Shown here: one piece after another, positions 15,575 to 24,449 of the stretch
Layout: every line of letters begins with the position of its first letter
How positions within the stretch are numbered: position 1 is the first letter of the stretch
Source of the DNA: Phenylobacterium sp.
GTDB lineage: Bacteria; Pseudomonadota; Alphaproteobacteria; Caulobacterales; Caulobacteraceae
NCBI RefSeq assembly: GCF_016124325.1
Contig: NZ_WGNY01000028.1
Coordinates: 1-64,000 of the forward strand
Direction: 5' to 3'
DNA length: 64,000 bases
Made by a program: the position numbers and the translations under genes
Notes under the pieces: generated by a model
The model's database searches: none
Seen by the model: the letters and a program-made list of their open reading frames with translations, nothing else
What the model was told of the DNA's origin: nothing

Positions 15575-16985
15575 GGCCGAAACCCCAGGCATGTCCGTGT
15601 GGCGGCTGGCCGCCTATGCGCTGCCCGCCGTCCCCATGTCGTTCCTGTTCGTGCCGCTCACGGCGCTGTTGCCGGCGTTCTACGCCCAGGAACTGGGGCT
15701 CAGCCTGACAACGGTCGGCGGCTTCCTGCTGTTTTCGCGCCTGTTCGACATGGTGATCGATCCCTTCCTCGGCCGGCTGTCGGACGGCACGCGGTCGCGG
15801 TTCGGCCGTCGCAAGCCGTGGATCGCAGCCGGCGCGCCGATCTGCATGCTGGGCGCGATCCTCGTGTTCATGCCGCCCGAACACGTCGGCGGCTGGTGGC
15901 TGCTGGCCGCGACGGCGGTGATCTATTTCGGCGCTTCGATGCTCGGCCTGGCGCACGCCGCCTGGGGCGCGGAGATCGTGGAGAGCTACCACGGCCGATC
16001 CAAGGTCGCCGGCTTTCGCGAGAGCGCCAATGTCATAGGCATCGTGATCGCCTCGGCCGTCCCTGGCGTCACCGCCCTGATGGGCCATGGGATCGATCGG
16101 TTCACCATGGCGGTCATGGGCTGGACAGTCGTGCTCCTGACCCCGCTCACCGCCGGCGTCGCCCTCCGTTTCGTGCCGGAGCCCGCGGTGCGGCATGAGC
16201 CGCCGTCCCCCTGGCTCGCCACGCTCAAGACCCTGATGGCCAACCGGCCGTTCCGCCTGCTCTGCGCCGGCTACGTGGTGCTCAGCATCGGTGCGGGGGT
16301 CACCAATTCCACGTTGATCTTCTTCATCTCGCACTACCTGAAGCAGCCCGAGGTGATCGGCCCCACGCTGCTCGCCTCGTTCGGGTCCGTGCTGTTGGGG
16401 GTGCCGCTCTGGGTGCAGGTCAGCCGCCGGATCGGCAAGCATCGGGCGGCGGGGATTTCGCTGCTGATCGCCATTTCGCTGAGCGGCCTGCTCGCCACCC
16501 AACTCCAGCCGGGCGACGGCTGGTGGTTCGTGGCGCTGATGGCCTTGCTTGGCGCGACCAGCGCCGCGTTCCTCACCCTGCCGCTCGGCATCGTGGGCGA
16601 CGTCATCGACTACGACACCCTGAAGACCGGCGAGATGCGCGGCGGCCTGTTCTTCGGCGTCTGGGGCTTTTTTCAACAGGTCTCGCCGGCCATCGCCATC
16701 GGCGTCACCCTGCCCGCCCTCGAACTCCTGGGATTCCACGCCAAGGGCGCCAACACGCCGGAGGCCCTGGCCGCGCTGAAGTATGTCTACTGCCTGGCGC
16801 CCATCCCGTTCTTCGTGGCCGGGGCCTGGATGTTCCTGGCCTTCCCGCTCGACGCTCGGCGTCATGCGATCGTGCGCCGGCGCCTGGCGGGGCGCGCCGC
16901 ACGCCGCGCCGATCCGGCCGCCGAGACCCGGCCTCTTTCCAAATCCCTGGCCGTTCAGGCCGAAGTCGCTCCGGAGGCGCCGTGA
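15564..16985 (+). CDS. MFS transporter, GPH (glycoside-pentoside-hexuronide) type
   Basis: A 473-residue, 12-segment inner-membrane transporter. The loop between helices 2 and 3 reads DPFLGRLSDGTRSRFGRRKPWI, the signature of the GPH cation symporter family, and LPLGIVGDVIDYDTLKTGEMRGGLFFG is its second-half counterpart. The start at 15564 overlaps the crotonase end; a second ATG at 15591 (MSVWRL) is possible and no ribosome site is clear for either. Although the family name implies sugars, the setting between acyl-CoA genes and an amidase suggests another organic substrate. The stop overlaps the amidase start (GTGA). Confidence 0.88.
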   Translation: MAPRAETPGMSVWRLAAYALPAVPMSFLFVPLTALLPAFYAQELGLSLTTVGGFLLFSRLFDMVIDPFLGRLSDGTRSRFGRRKPWIAAGAPICMLGAILVFMPPEHVGGWWLLAATAVIYFGASMLGLAHAAWGAEIVESYHGRSKVAGFRESANVIGIVIASAVPGVTALMGHGIDRFTMAVMGWTVVLLTPLTAGVALRFVPEPAVRHEPPSPWLATLKTLMANRPFRLLCAGYVVLSIGAGVTNSTLIFFISHYLKQPEVIGPTLLASFGSVLLGVPLWVQVSRRIGKHRAAGISLLIAISLSGLLATQLQPGDGWWFVALMALLGATSAAFLTLPLGIVGDVIDYDTLKTGEMRGGLFFGVWGFFQQVSPAIAIGVTLPALELLGFHAKGANTPEALAALKYVYCLAPIPFFVAGAWMFLAFPLDARRHAIVRRRLAGRAARRADPAAETRPLSKSLAVQAEVAPEAP

Positions 16986-18403
16986 ACTTCGAAGATTTCC
17001 GAAACCACGACGCCGTCGGCCTGGCCGAGCTGGTCGCTCGCCGGGAGGTGAGCCCCGACGAGTTGCTGGACGCCACCTTGGCGCGCATGGACGCCGTCAA
17101 CGGCCGCCTCAACGCCGTGATCGCCACCTACGAGGCCGATGCGCGCGCCGCCATCAAGGCCGGGCTGCCGGATGGCCCCCTGAAGGGCGTGCCCTATCCG
17201 ATCAAGGACATCTCGGTGCACATGGCGGGCAAGCCCACCGGGGCCGGGTCGCGCATCTTCAAGGACCTTCCGGCGGAGGCCGACAGCGCCATCGTGCGGG
17301 CGTACCGCGAAGCTGGCCTCGTGCTCTTCGGCAAGACGAACACGCCGGAGTTCGGCATCGCCACCGTCACCGAGCCTGTGGCCAACGGCCCGACGCTCAA
17401 TCCCTGGAATGAAGGCGTGACGCCGGGCGGCTCATCGGGCGGGGCGGCGGCGGCCGTCGCGGCCGGCATCGTGCCTGCGGCTCACGGCAGCGATGGCGGC
17501 GGCTCGATCCGCACGCCGGCCTCGTGCTGCGGGCTCTTCGGTCTGAAGCCGTCGCGCGGGCGGGTGTCGCTGGCGCCCAGCGGCGAGGGCTGGGGCGGGC
17601 TCTCGGTCCAGCATGCGCTCACGCGCTCGGTGCGGGACAGCGCGACCCTCCTCGACATTGTCTGCCGGCCGCAGCCGGGCGACCCCTACTGGCTGGAGCC
17701 GCCAGCCCGGCCGTTTGCCGCGGAGGTGCGCCGCGATCCGGGCCGCCTGAGGATCGGCTTCACCACCGCCGCCCTGATCTGGGGCGAGCTCTTCCCCGAG
17801 AACGTCCAGGCCGTACGCGACGCGGCGAAACTCTGCGAAGGTCTGGGCCACGACGTCGAGGAGGCGAAGCCCGACGTCGATTTCCAGCAGATGGCGCTGC
17901 ACGCCAACACGGCGGTCTGTTCCGCCACCGCGGCGAACCTGGAGAACGAAGCCGCGCGGCGCGGCGCGCCCATTCGCCAGGACGAGGTCGAGACGCTCAC
18001 CTGGCAGCTCTACCAGGCGGGATTGGACTATACCGGCGTCCAGGTCGCCCAGGCGATCCAGCACCTGCACGCGCTGAGCCGGCGGCTCGCCGCATTCTTC
18101 GAGCGCTACGACGTTCTGCTGCTGGCGACCAACGGCAAGCCGCCCCAGCCCAAAGGCAGCATCGACATGAACGCCGCCGACCTCACTGACTACGCCGAGC
18201 GGCTCTACACCTTCATTCCGAACACACAGCCCTTCAACGTGGGGGGACAGCCGGCGATGAGCGTCCCGCTCGCCTGGACGGACGACGGCCTGCCTATCGG
18301 GGTCCAGTTCGTGGCGCGCGGGGGCGGCGAGGCCACGCTGCTTCGCCTCGCCGGTCAGATCGAGCGCGCGCAGCCCTGGTTCCACAAGGTTCCCGCGCTG
18401 TGA
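16982..18403 (+). CDS. Amidase-signature-family hydrolase
   Basis: A 473-residue amidase. The Ser-cisSer-Lys triad is visible: PYPIKDI with Lys75, GGSSGGAAAA with the cis-Ser at 151-152, and GSDGGGSIRTPASCCG with nucleophile Ser175. GTG start at 16982 sits in the stop of the transporter gene. Such enzymes hydrolyse amides of aryl, alkyl or amino-acid type; related proteins are annotated as 6-aminohexanoate cyclic dimer hydrolase or AtzF-like. Its stop overlaps the thiolase start (GTGA), so the two are coupled. It hints that the pathway substrate carries an amide bond. There is no signal peptide, so it acts in the cytosol. Confidence 0.92.
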   Translation: MNFEDFRNHDAVGLAELVARREVSPDELLDATLARMDAVNGRLNAVIATYEADARAAIKAGLPDGPLKGVPYPIKDISVHMAGKPTGAGSRIFKDLPAEADSAIVRAYREAGLVLFGKTNTPEFGIATVTEPVANGPTLNPWNEGVTPGGSSGGAAAAVAAGIVPAAHGSDGGGSIRTPASCCGLFGLKPSRGRVSLAPSGEGWGGLSVQHALTRSVRDSATLLDIVCRPQPGDPYWLEPPARPFAAEVRRDPGRLRIGFTTAALIWGELFPENVQAVRDAAKLCEGLGHDVEEAKPDVDFQQMALHANTAVCSATAANLENEAARRGAPIRQDEVETLTWQLYQAGLDYTGVQVAQAIQHLHALSRRLAAFFERYDVLLLATNGKPPQPKGSIDMNAADLTDYAERLYTFIPNTQPFNVGGQPAMSVPLAWTDDGLPIGVQFVARGGGEATLLRLAGQIERAQPWFHKVPAL

Positions 18404-19593
18404 GCGCCGCGGTCGTGGTCGGCGCAGGCATGACGGCCTTCACCACGCCCAAGCGGGCGAGGCCCTACACCGAGGCGGCGGCCGAGGCCGTGCGACAGGC
18501 GCTGCAGGATGCGGGCCTCGACTACGACGCCGTGCAGCAGGTGTACGCCGGCTACGTCTACGGCGACTCCACGAGCGGGCAGCGCGCCGCCTACGAGGTG
18601 GGCCTGACCGGCGTTCCCGTGATCAACGTCAACAACAACTGCGCGACAGGTTCGACAGCCCTGTTCCTGGCGCGACAGGCAGTGGAGGGGGGCGCGGCCG
18701 ACTGCGTGCTGGCGCTCGGATTCGAGCAGATGCCGCCCGGCGCCATCAGCGAGGCCTTCGCCGACAGGCCGAGCCCGCTTCAGCCCTTCCTTGAGGTGGC
18801 CGACCGCCGCCACGGCCCCAGCGGCGCCCCGCTCGCCCTGCGGCTCTTTGGTGGCGCAGGACGCGACTACGCCGAAACGTACGGGGTCGGGCCGGAGATG
18901 TTCGCACAGATCGCGGTAAAGGCCCGGGCCCATGCGGCGCAAAACCCTGCCGCCGTCTTCCGCGACGCGGTCACCACCGAGGAGGTGATGGCGAGCCCGA
19001 TGATGTTCGAGCCCGTGCTCACGCGCTTGCAGTGCTGCCCGCCCACCTGCGGGGCGGCGGCGGCCATCGTCGTTTCGGAGGCCTTTGCGCGGCGTCGGGG
19101 CCTGAACGCCGGCGTACGCATCCGCGCCCAGGCCATGACCACGGACTGCGTCTCCAGCTTCGATGGAGATATGACCGCCGCCGTCGGCGCCGATCTCACG
19201 CGCCGGGCCGCCGAGGCCGTGTTTGGGTCGAGCGGCGTGGAGCCCGCCGATGTGCCGGTCGTCGAGCTGCATGACTGCTTCACGGTCAACGAAGTGCTGT
19301 CCTACGAGGCGTTGGGCCTCGCGCCGCCCGGCGGCGCGGCGCGCATGATCGCCGACGGCGACAACACCTACGGCGGTCGTCATGTGGTCAATCCTTCAGG
19401 CGGGCTGCTGTCCAAGGGCCACCCGCTTGGCGCGACCGGCCTCGCACAATGCTTCGAGCTGGTGCGCCAGCTGCGTGGCCAGGTCGGCGCGCGGCAGGTC
19501 GACGGCGCACAGCTGGCGCTGCAGCACAATCTGGGCCTGGGCGGCGCCTGCGTCGTGACGCTCTACGAGTCCGCCGCCTCACGACGCACCTGA
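18400..19593 (+). CDS. Thiolase-superfamily protein, SCP2-thiolase / lipid-transfer type
   Basis: A 397-residue thiolase. Acyl-accepting Cys81 is in VNNNCATGS, the HDCFTVNE motif has the catalytic His, and GGLLSKGHPLGATG has the second His. The HDCF form and the overall pattern belong to the SCP-x/acetyl-CoA acetyltransferase group used for branched or sterol side chains, not to FadA-type thiolases. It is the last gene of the operon. Its 3' end overlaps the convergent araC gene by 31 bases. Likely role: thiolytic cleavage of a bulky 3-ketoacyl-CoA. Some members are carriers or aldolase partners instead. Confidence 0.9.
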   Translation: MSAAVVVGAGMTAFTTPKRARPYTEAAAEAVRQALQDAGLDYDAVQQVYAGYVYGDSTSGQRAAYEVGLTGVPVINVNNNCATGSTALFLARQAVEGGAADCVLALGFEQMPPGAISEAFADRPSPLQPFLEVADRRHGPSGAPLALRLFGGAGRDYAETYGVGPEMFAQIAVKARAHAAQNPAAVFRDAVTTEEVMASPMMFEPVLTRLQCCPPTCGAAAAIVVSEAFARRRGLNAGVRIRAQAMTTDCVSSFDGDMTAAVGADLTRRAAEAVFGSSGVEPADVPVVELHDCFTVNEVLSYEALGLAPPGGAARMIADGDNTYGGRHVVNPSGGLLSKGHPLGATGLAQCFELVRQLRGQVGARQVDGAQLALQHNLGLGGACVVTLYESAASRRT

Positions 19594-20651
19594 CGGAAGG
19601 TCCGTCCGGTCCAGCGTTTGACGGCGCGGCGGAAGTTGGCGGTGTCGCTGAACCCCACCTCCGCAGCGATGTCGTCCGCCGTCATGCCGCTCGTCTGCAG
19701 GTAGCGGAGCGAGAGCGTCCGGCGAACGTCGTCGGCGATGTCGGCGTAGCGGACATTTTCGTTCGCCAGCCGGCGTCGCAACGTCCGTTCACTCGATCCG
19801 AGTTCCTGCGCGATGTCCTCCATGGTGCGTGACGCGCGCGGCTCTCGCATCAGGCGCTGGTAGATTTCGCCGACCAGGCTCGGTGCGGGGCCCGTGCGCC
19901 CCATGAGCTCGTCACAGGTCTCCTCGAGCTGCGCATAGGTCAGGCGGTTGCCGAACTGCAGCGGCGCGTCCAGCAGGGAGAGCGGGTAGTGGAGTTCGTG
20001 CGCGGGCTGGTCGAACAGGCAGACGCATCCCAGGCGGCTCGCATCGCGGGGTGATCGGCTGGCGCCCGGCAGCGCGAATAGCGCGCGAAGCGGCGTCATA
20101 CGGGTCCCGGAGACGTCGCGCATGTGGGTGGCGGTCTGCATCATCTGCTGTCGGACGAGGAAGGCGCGCGCGGCGGGACTCATGGCGTCGCGATGGATCT
20201 CCACGAAACGCCAGATCAGGGCATCTGCGTCGCGACGCCACTCGAGGCGAAGCATCGGTGTCGCGAGCAGGTGGTACCGCACGGCGAAATCGAGGAAGTC
20301 CCGCATGGTAGGCGAACACATCAGGGCATAGCCGTACTCCCCGTAGGCCGTCAGGTGCAGCTTGGCCCCGGCGTCGAACGCGATATCCGGATCCGGCGAC
20401 GCCGCGAGGATGTTTTCGCAGGCGGCGATGTAGTCGCTGATCGATGTGCGCGTGTGCGGATCGCGGACCCGCGCCACGTCCAGTCCGGCGCCCGCGAGGA
20501 CCGTGTCCGACGAAACGCCGTGGTCCGCGGCCGCGTCCAGCAGAACCGCAAGCTTGTAGGGCGCGAAGATCTTCTGGTGCAGGAACGGAGACCCGGGCGG
20601 CCGCGTACGGCTTGGCGCCGCTTCCCGGTCAATCGACTTGGTGATCGTCAA
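19563..20651 (-). CDS. AraC-family regulator (arabinose-binding-like N-domain)
   Basis: A 362-residue regulator with an N-terminal ligand/dimerisation domain (LLDAAADHGVSSDTVLAGAGLD..., HLTAYGEYGYALMCSPTMRDFLDFAVRYHLL) and a C-terminal HTH_18 domain (MEDIAQELGSSERTLRRRLANE, then SLRYLQTSGMTADDIAAEVGFSDTANFRRAVKRWTG). No ATG exists at a sensible place. I chose TTG at 20651 because GCGAGG precedes it by five bases; the open frame further upstream is shadow of the divergent gene. It diverges from a second AraC gene around a three-fold 21-bp repeat, which is the likely shared binding region. Confidence 0.88.
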   Translation of the reverse strand: MTITKSIDREAAPSRTRPPGSPFLHQKIFAPYKLAVLLDAAADHGVSSDTVLAGAGLDVARVRDPHTRTSISDYIAACENILAASPDPDIAFDAGAKLHLTAYGEYGYALMCSPTMRDFLDFAVRYHLLATPMLRLEWRRDADALIWRFVEIHRDAMSPAARAFLVRQQMMQTATHMRDVSGTRMTPLRALFALPGASRSPRDASRLGCVCLFDQPAHELHYPLSLLDAPLQFGNRLTYAQLEETCDELMGRTGPAPSLVGEIYQRLMREPRASRTMEDIAQELGSSERTLRRRLANENVRYADIADDVRRTLSLRYLQTSGMTADDIAAEVGFSDTANFRRAVKRWTGRTFRQVRREAADS

Positions 20652-20670
20652 CGGCGCCTCGCGTTCACCG

Positions 20671-20733
20671 CTTGTCCGGCAAAGACATAAAGCTGTCCGG
20701 GGCGGATACTCAACTGGCCGGAAGGCGCTGCTA
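20671..20733. repeat. Three direct repeats phased at 21 bp between divergent araC genes
   Basis: TGTCCGG at 20673-20679, TGTCCGG at 20694-20700 and TGGCCGG at 20715-20721 begin exactly 21 bases apart, two helical turns. AraC-type proteins bind direct half-sites at this spacing. The array ends about 30 bases before the plus-strand araC start and begins about 20 bases upstream of the TTG start of the minus-strand araC. Likely operator for one or both regulators. Confidence 0.65.
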
Positions 20734-20765
20734 GGCTCCCCCGACGTGCGACGGTTGTCGCCCCG

Positions 20766-21914
20766 ATGGAGGAGTGCCCGGGCAAGATGCGCCGAGGCGA
20801 AGCCGCAACCCTTCATTTTCCGAGGGAGGACCGTGGGCCGGTCCTCTCGCGGCTCGACGGCGTTGCGGTGCGACAGTTGCTTCAAGGCGCGGCCCTGCGC
20901 GGTTACGATGCGCGCGAGATCCTTCGTCGCGCCGCCATAGATCCAGCGGTCTACGGCAACCCCGGCGCCGGGATCGACGGCCGCTCCCTGGTCCGGCTGG
21001 TCCGCAGAATCCAGCTGGAGCTGGATGACGTCTATCTCGGGTTCTTCGCGCAGGGCTGCCGGCTGGCGCTCGAAACGGAACGCCTGCTCTCCTTTCTTCA
21101 CTGCACGACGTTCGGAGAGGCGCTCCGGGTCAGCATCCGGTTCACCGATGCGATGCTGGCGGACGTCGGGCCGGGGATCACCGAAACCCGCGGGTCCGGC
21201 CTGCAGCACATCTGCAAGTACAACACCGTCCCGGGCGTCGAACGCGACATCCTGGTCTGGATCCGCTTCGTCTGGATCTACCACTTCTTCAGTTGGCTGA
21301 TCGGCCGGCCCCTGGTCCTGCGCGGCCTGTCGATCCGGGGTCCCAGGCCAGTGCAGCACAACGGCTTCGACAGGTTCGCGCTCTTCGGCTGCCCGGTGCG
21401 GTTCGACGCGCCGTTCGACGCGCTCTCCTACGGCTGGCAGGATCTCACCGCGCGCCTGGCGCACGGCTCGATCCGGGAATACGACGAGTACTACGCCAGC
21501 GAGCCCGACTGGTTCGCGGTACCCGACCGCGGCCCCAGCTGGCGGGCGCGGACGGAGCAGGTGCTCATCGAGTTCCAGCGGTCCGGGCTGTGGTCCGCGC
21601 CGATCGAAGCGGCCGCCGCGCGGCTGCAGACGCGCCCGCGGCGCCTGCGGCAAGACCTGGCGCTCGAGGGCGAAAGCTTCCAGGACGTCCGAACCCGTCT
21701 GCGTGGCGAGTGGGCGGCGGCCTATCTGCTCGCCAGCGACATGCCGATCACCGAGATCGGTTTCGCCCTCGGGTTCAGCGAGCCCGGAAGCTTCACCCGC
21801 CACTTCTGCGCCTGGGCGGGCATGACGCCTTCGGCCTATCGCGCGCGCCATGTCGCCGACGCCGCGAAGGTGGCGGCGGCGACGGCCATGCTGTCGGAAC
21901 GCAAGGGCTTCTGA
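20766..21914 (+). CDS. AraC-family regulator (OruR-like)
   Basis: A 382-residue AraC regulator. The N-terminal half has the arabinose-binding-like fold used by OruR/ArgR-type proteins (VRQLLQGAALRGYDAREILRRAAID, LLSFLHCTTFGEALRVSIRF). The C-terminal half has two helix-turn-helix units, the second reading DMPITEIGFALGFSEPGSFTRHFCAWAGMTPSAYR. Start ATG at 20766 lacks a visible ribosome site; an ATG at 20787 has GGAGGAG upstream but 12 bases away. It precedes a TonB receptor by 142 bases and probably controls the downstream receptor/acetoacetyl-CoA synthetase/transporter/esterase genes. Confidence 0.9.
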   Translation: MEECPGKMRRGEAATLHFPREDRGPVLSRLDGVAVRQLLQGAALRGYDAREILRRAAIDPAVYGNPGAGIDGRSLVRLVRRIQLELDDVYLGFFAQGCRLALETERLLSFLHCTTFGEALRVSIRFTDAMLADVGPGITETRGSGLQHICKYNTVPGVERDILVWIRFVWIYHFFSWLIGRPLVLRGLSIRGPRPVQHNGFDRFALFGCPVRFDAPFDALSYGWQDLTARLAHGSIREYDEYYASEPDWFAVPDRGPSWRARTEQVLIEFQRSGLWSAPIEAAAARLQTRPRRLRQDLALEGESFQDVRTRLRGEWAAAYLLASDMPITEIGFALGFSEPGSFTRHFCAWAGMTPSAYRARHVADAAKVAAATAMLSERKGF

Positions 21915-22056
21915 CCGGCCCCCCGGGGACCCTGTCACTTTCATCAAATGCGCCGGTCAGACCGGTCATTGAGCAAAGCCGGCCTGCTTCCATGATCCAG
22001 CGCCCGGAGCGCGAGACTCCGAGGGTCAGAAGACTCGAGTTGAGGGGGAAACGACC

Positions 22057-24324
22057 ATGAAGCGCAATGACCGCCGCGCGCGGCTGCTGATCGGGGCGAC
22101 GGCGCTGGCCGGCGGCTGCCTCGTGACCACGGCGAGTTGGGCGCAGAGCCCGTCCCGGGCGGGCGCCCGAAACCCCGCGTCCCAGAACCAGGTCGAAGAG
22201 GTGGTGGTGACCGCCGAAAAGCGCGCCGAGGGCCTGCAGAACGTCTCGAATGCGATCACCGCCGTGTCGGGCGCGACCCTCGAGCGTGCGTCCGTTCGCG
22301 AGGTCGGCGACCTCACTCAGCTGGCGCCCAGTCTTCAGTTCGGCACCCGCTCGACCAATGTGTTCATCGCGCTCCGCGGCATCGGACAGGCCGGGCAGGA
22401 CATCGGAAGCCAGTCGGGCGTCACCGTTTCGCTCGACGGCGTCCCGCTCCTCAACCACTTCATGATGAACCCCACGTTCCTGGACGTGGAGCGGGTCGAG
22501 GTCCTCCGAGGTCCCCAGGGCACGATTTCCGGCCGCAACGCCACCGGCGGCGCCATCAATGTCTACAGCACCGCACCGACCGGCAGGACCGAAGGCGGCG
22601 TCAGCCTCACGGCCGGGAACTACTCGCGCCTGGGCGTGAAGGGGTACCTCAACGGTCCGCTTTCCGAAGACCTTTCGGCCCGCCTCTCGTTCCAGCGTGA
22701 GGAAGCCGAAGGCTGGCTGAAGAACGGCTTCACCGGCAAGCGCAACGACGACACCGATATCACCCAGGTGCGCGGCCAGCTTCTGTACACGCCGACGGCG
22801 GCGCTGAGCCTCCGCGCCCTGGTCGACTACACACACGACCGCAGCGATCCGTCGTTCGCCCAGATCATCCGGCGCGCCGATCCGGCCCGGCCGACGGTGA
22901 CCGAGGTCCCCGGCTACGCCTACCCGCAGAACAGCCTCGAGAACCTCACCGTCTACCGCAACGAACCGAACCATCGCGATGCGAAGGACTTCCGCGCCAC
23001 GCTCATCGCCAGGTGGGACCTGAGCTCCGACGTCTCGCTGACGTCTACAAGCGGCTTCATCCAGCACGACATCGATCTGACGGACGTGGACGTGGACGCC
23101 ACGCCGGTCGCCTCCACGCGCTTCGATCTCATCGGCCTCTATGCCGAGCAGGAGACGCAGGAACTGACGCTTACGGCCAATCTGGGCGATCGGGCCGATC
23201 TTGTGGCCGGGCTCTTCTACATGCACGGCGACTCCAGCGAGCCGCTCTACCTGAGCCTCGCCGCGTTCAAGAACTACCTCGTCTACCTGCCTGAAGAGAC
23301 GCTCGACTCCTATGCGGGCTACGCCCAGGTCCGCTACAACCTGACGGACAAGCTGCGCGCCACGCTCGGCGGGCGCTACACCACCGACGTCAAGTCCTAC
23401 GAGGAGAAGTCGTCGGTCGCGGGAACGGCGCTGTTCCACGCGGACAAGGGCACCTTCAGGGCGTTCACGCCCCGCTTCGTGCTCGACTACACCCCGACCG
23501 ATGAGAGCCTGATCTACGCCAGCGTGTCTCGCGGCTTCAAGTCCGGCGGTTTCAACACCTTGGGCGATGTCACCCTGCCGGTGAACCGCTTCGATCCCGA
23601 GTACGTGTGGAACTACGAAGTCGGTCTCAAGGCGATGATGTTCGATCGCAGGCTGCGGATGAGCCTCACGGGCTTCTACGCCGACTACACGAACCTCCAG
23701 CAGACGATCTTCCGGCTGAACGAGGCGACCCAGGTGCGCTTCCCGCGGGTCGAGAACTCTTCAAGCGCGAAGATCAAGGGCGTGGAGCTCGAAGGGGAGG
23801 CGACCCCCGTGACCGGGCTTCGGCTGACCGGCGCGGTCACCTACCTCGACGCCCAGTTCGGCTTCTTCTGCAACAACAACCCGCTCTACCCGAACGTGCC
23901 GACGGCCCGCTCCTGCGCCGGCGTCATGCGCAACGGGGAAGCGTTGCCGCCGGGGGCGATCCAGCTGGAAGGCAACGCCCTGACCCAGGCGCCGCACTGG
24001 CAGTTCAACACCTCGGCGCAGTACGCCTTCCCGATCTCCAGCCGCCTCATCCTCACGACGCGGGTGGACTACAAGTGGCAGAGCCGCACCTATTTCGACA
24101 TCTACAACAACCCGCAGAACTCCCAGTCGGCCTATGGGCTCCTGAATGCGTCGGTGGACGTGGGGACGCCGGACGGGGCGTGGTCGCTGACGGGGTGGGT
24201 GCGCAATGCGGCCGACAAGCGCTACGTCAGCCAAGGCTCGGCCGGATCCGGCGCAACCCCGGCGATCACCGGATCCCTCGGGATGCCCCGGATGTACGGC
24301 CTGACGCTCAACCATCACTTCTGA
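22057..24324 (+). CDS. TonB-dependent outer-membrane receptor
   Basis: A 755-residue receptor. The signal peptide ends near ASWAQ (residues 26-30). The Ton-box-like VEEVVVTAEKRAEG comes next, then the plug motif VEVLRGPQGTISGRNATGGAINVYST, and the barrel ends YGLTLNHHF with a terminal Phe. AGGGGG lies about 10 bases before the ATG. It stands between an AraC regulator and the acetoacetyl-CoA synthetase gene, consistent with substrate-inducible uptake. It is a paralog of the 10145 receptor, with the same plug signature but a distinct barrel. Confidence 0.95.
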   Translation: MKRNDRRARLLIGATALAGGCLVTTASWAQSPSRAGARNPASQNQVEEVVVTAEKRAEGLQNVSNAITAVSGATLERASVREVGDLTQLAPSLQFGTRSTNVFIALRGIGQAGQDIGSQSGVTVSLDGVPLLNHFMMNPTFLDVERVEVLRGPQGTISGRNATGGAINVYSTAPTGRTEGGVSLTAGNYSRLGVKGYLNGPLSEDLSARLSFQREEAEGWLKNGFTGKRNDDTDITQVRGQLLYTPTAALSLRALVDYTHDRSDPSFAQIIRRADPARPTVTEVPGYAYPQNSLENLTVYRNEPNHRDAKDFRATLIARWDLSSDVSLTSTSGFIQHDIDLTDVDVDATPVASTRFDLIGLYAEQETQELTLTANLGDRADLVAGLFYMHGDSSEPLYLSLAAFKNYLVYLPEETLDSYAGYAQVRYNLTDKLRATLGGRYTTDVKSYEEKSSVAGTALFHADKGTFRAFTPRFVLDYTPTDESLIYASVSRGFKSGGFNTLGDVTLPVNRFDPEYVWNYEVGLKAMMFDRRLRMSLTGFYADYTNLQQTIFRLNEATQVRFPRVENSSSAKIKGVELEGEATPVTGLRLTGAVTYLDAQFGFFCNNNPLYPNVPTARSCAGVMRNGEALPPGAIQLEGNALTQAPHWQFNTSAQYAFPISSRLILTTRVDYKWQSRTYFDIYNNPQNSQSAYGLLNASVDVGTPDGAWSLTGWVRNAADKRYVSQGSAGSGATPAITGSLGMPRMYGLTLNHHF

Positions 24325-24413
24325 GCCGGCCGGGCGCCGCGACGCGACGCTCGGCTATGGTCCGACACGCGGACCGATCCTCCTGCCGTCACCAGACCAG
24401 AAGGCGATCCACG

Positions 24414-24449
24414 ATGCCTGTCCGCATTCCCCAGGGGCGGTGCGCATGA
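24414..24449 (+). other. Possible 11-codon leader ORF overlapping the next gene start
   Basis: ATG at 24414, preceded by AGAAGG, runs 11 codons (MPVRIPQGRCA) and its TGA overlaps the ATG of the acetoacetyl-CoA synthetase gene as ATGA. It could be a translationally coupled mini-ORF that aids initiation downstream. Such frames also arise by chance, so support is modest. Confidence 0.35.
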
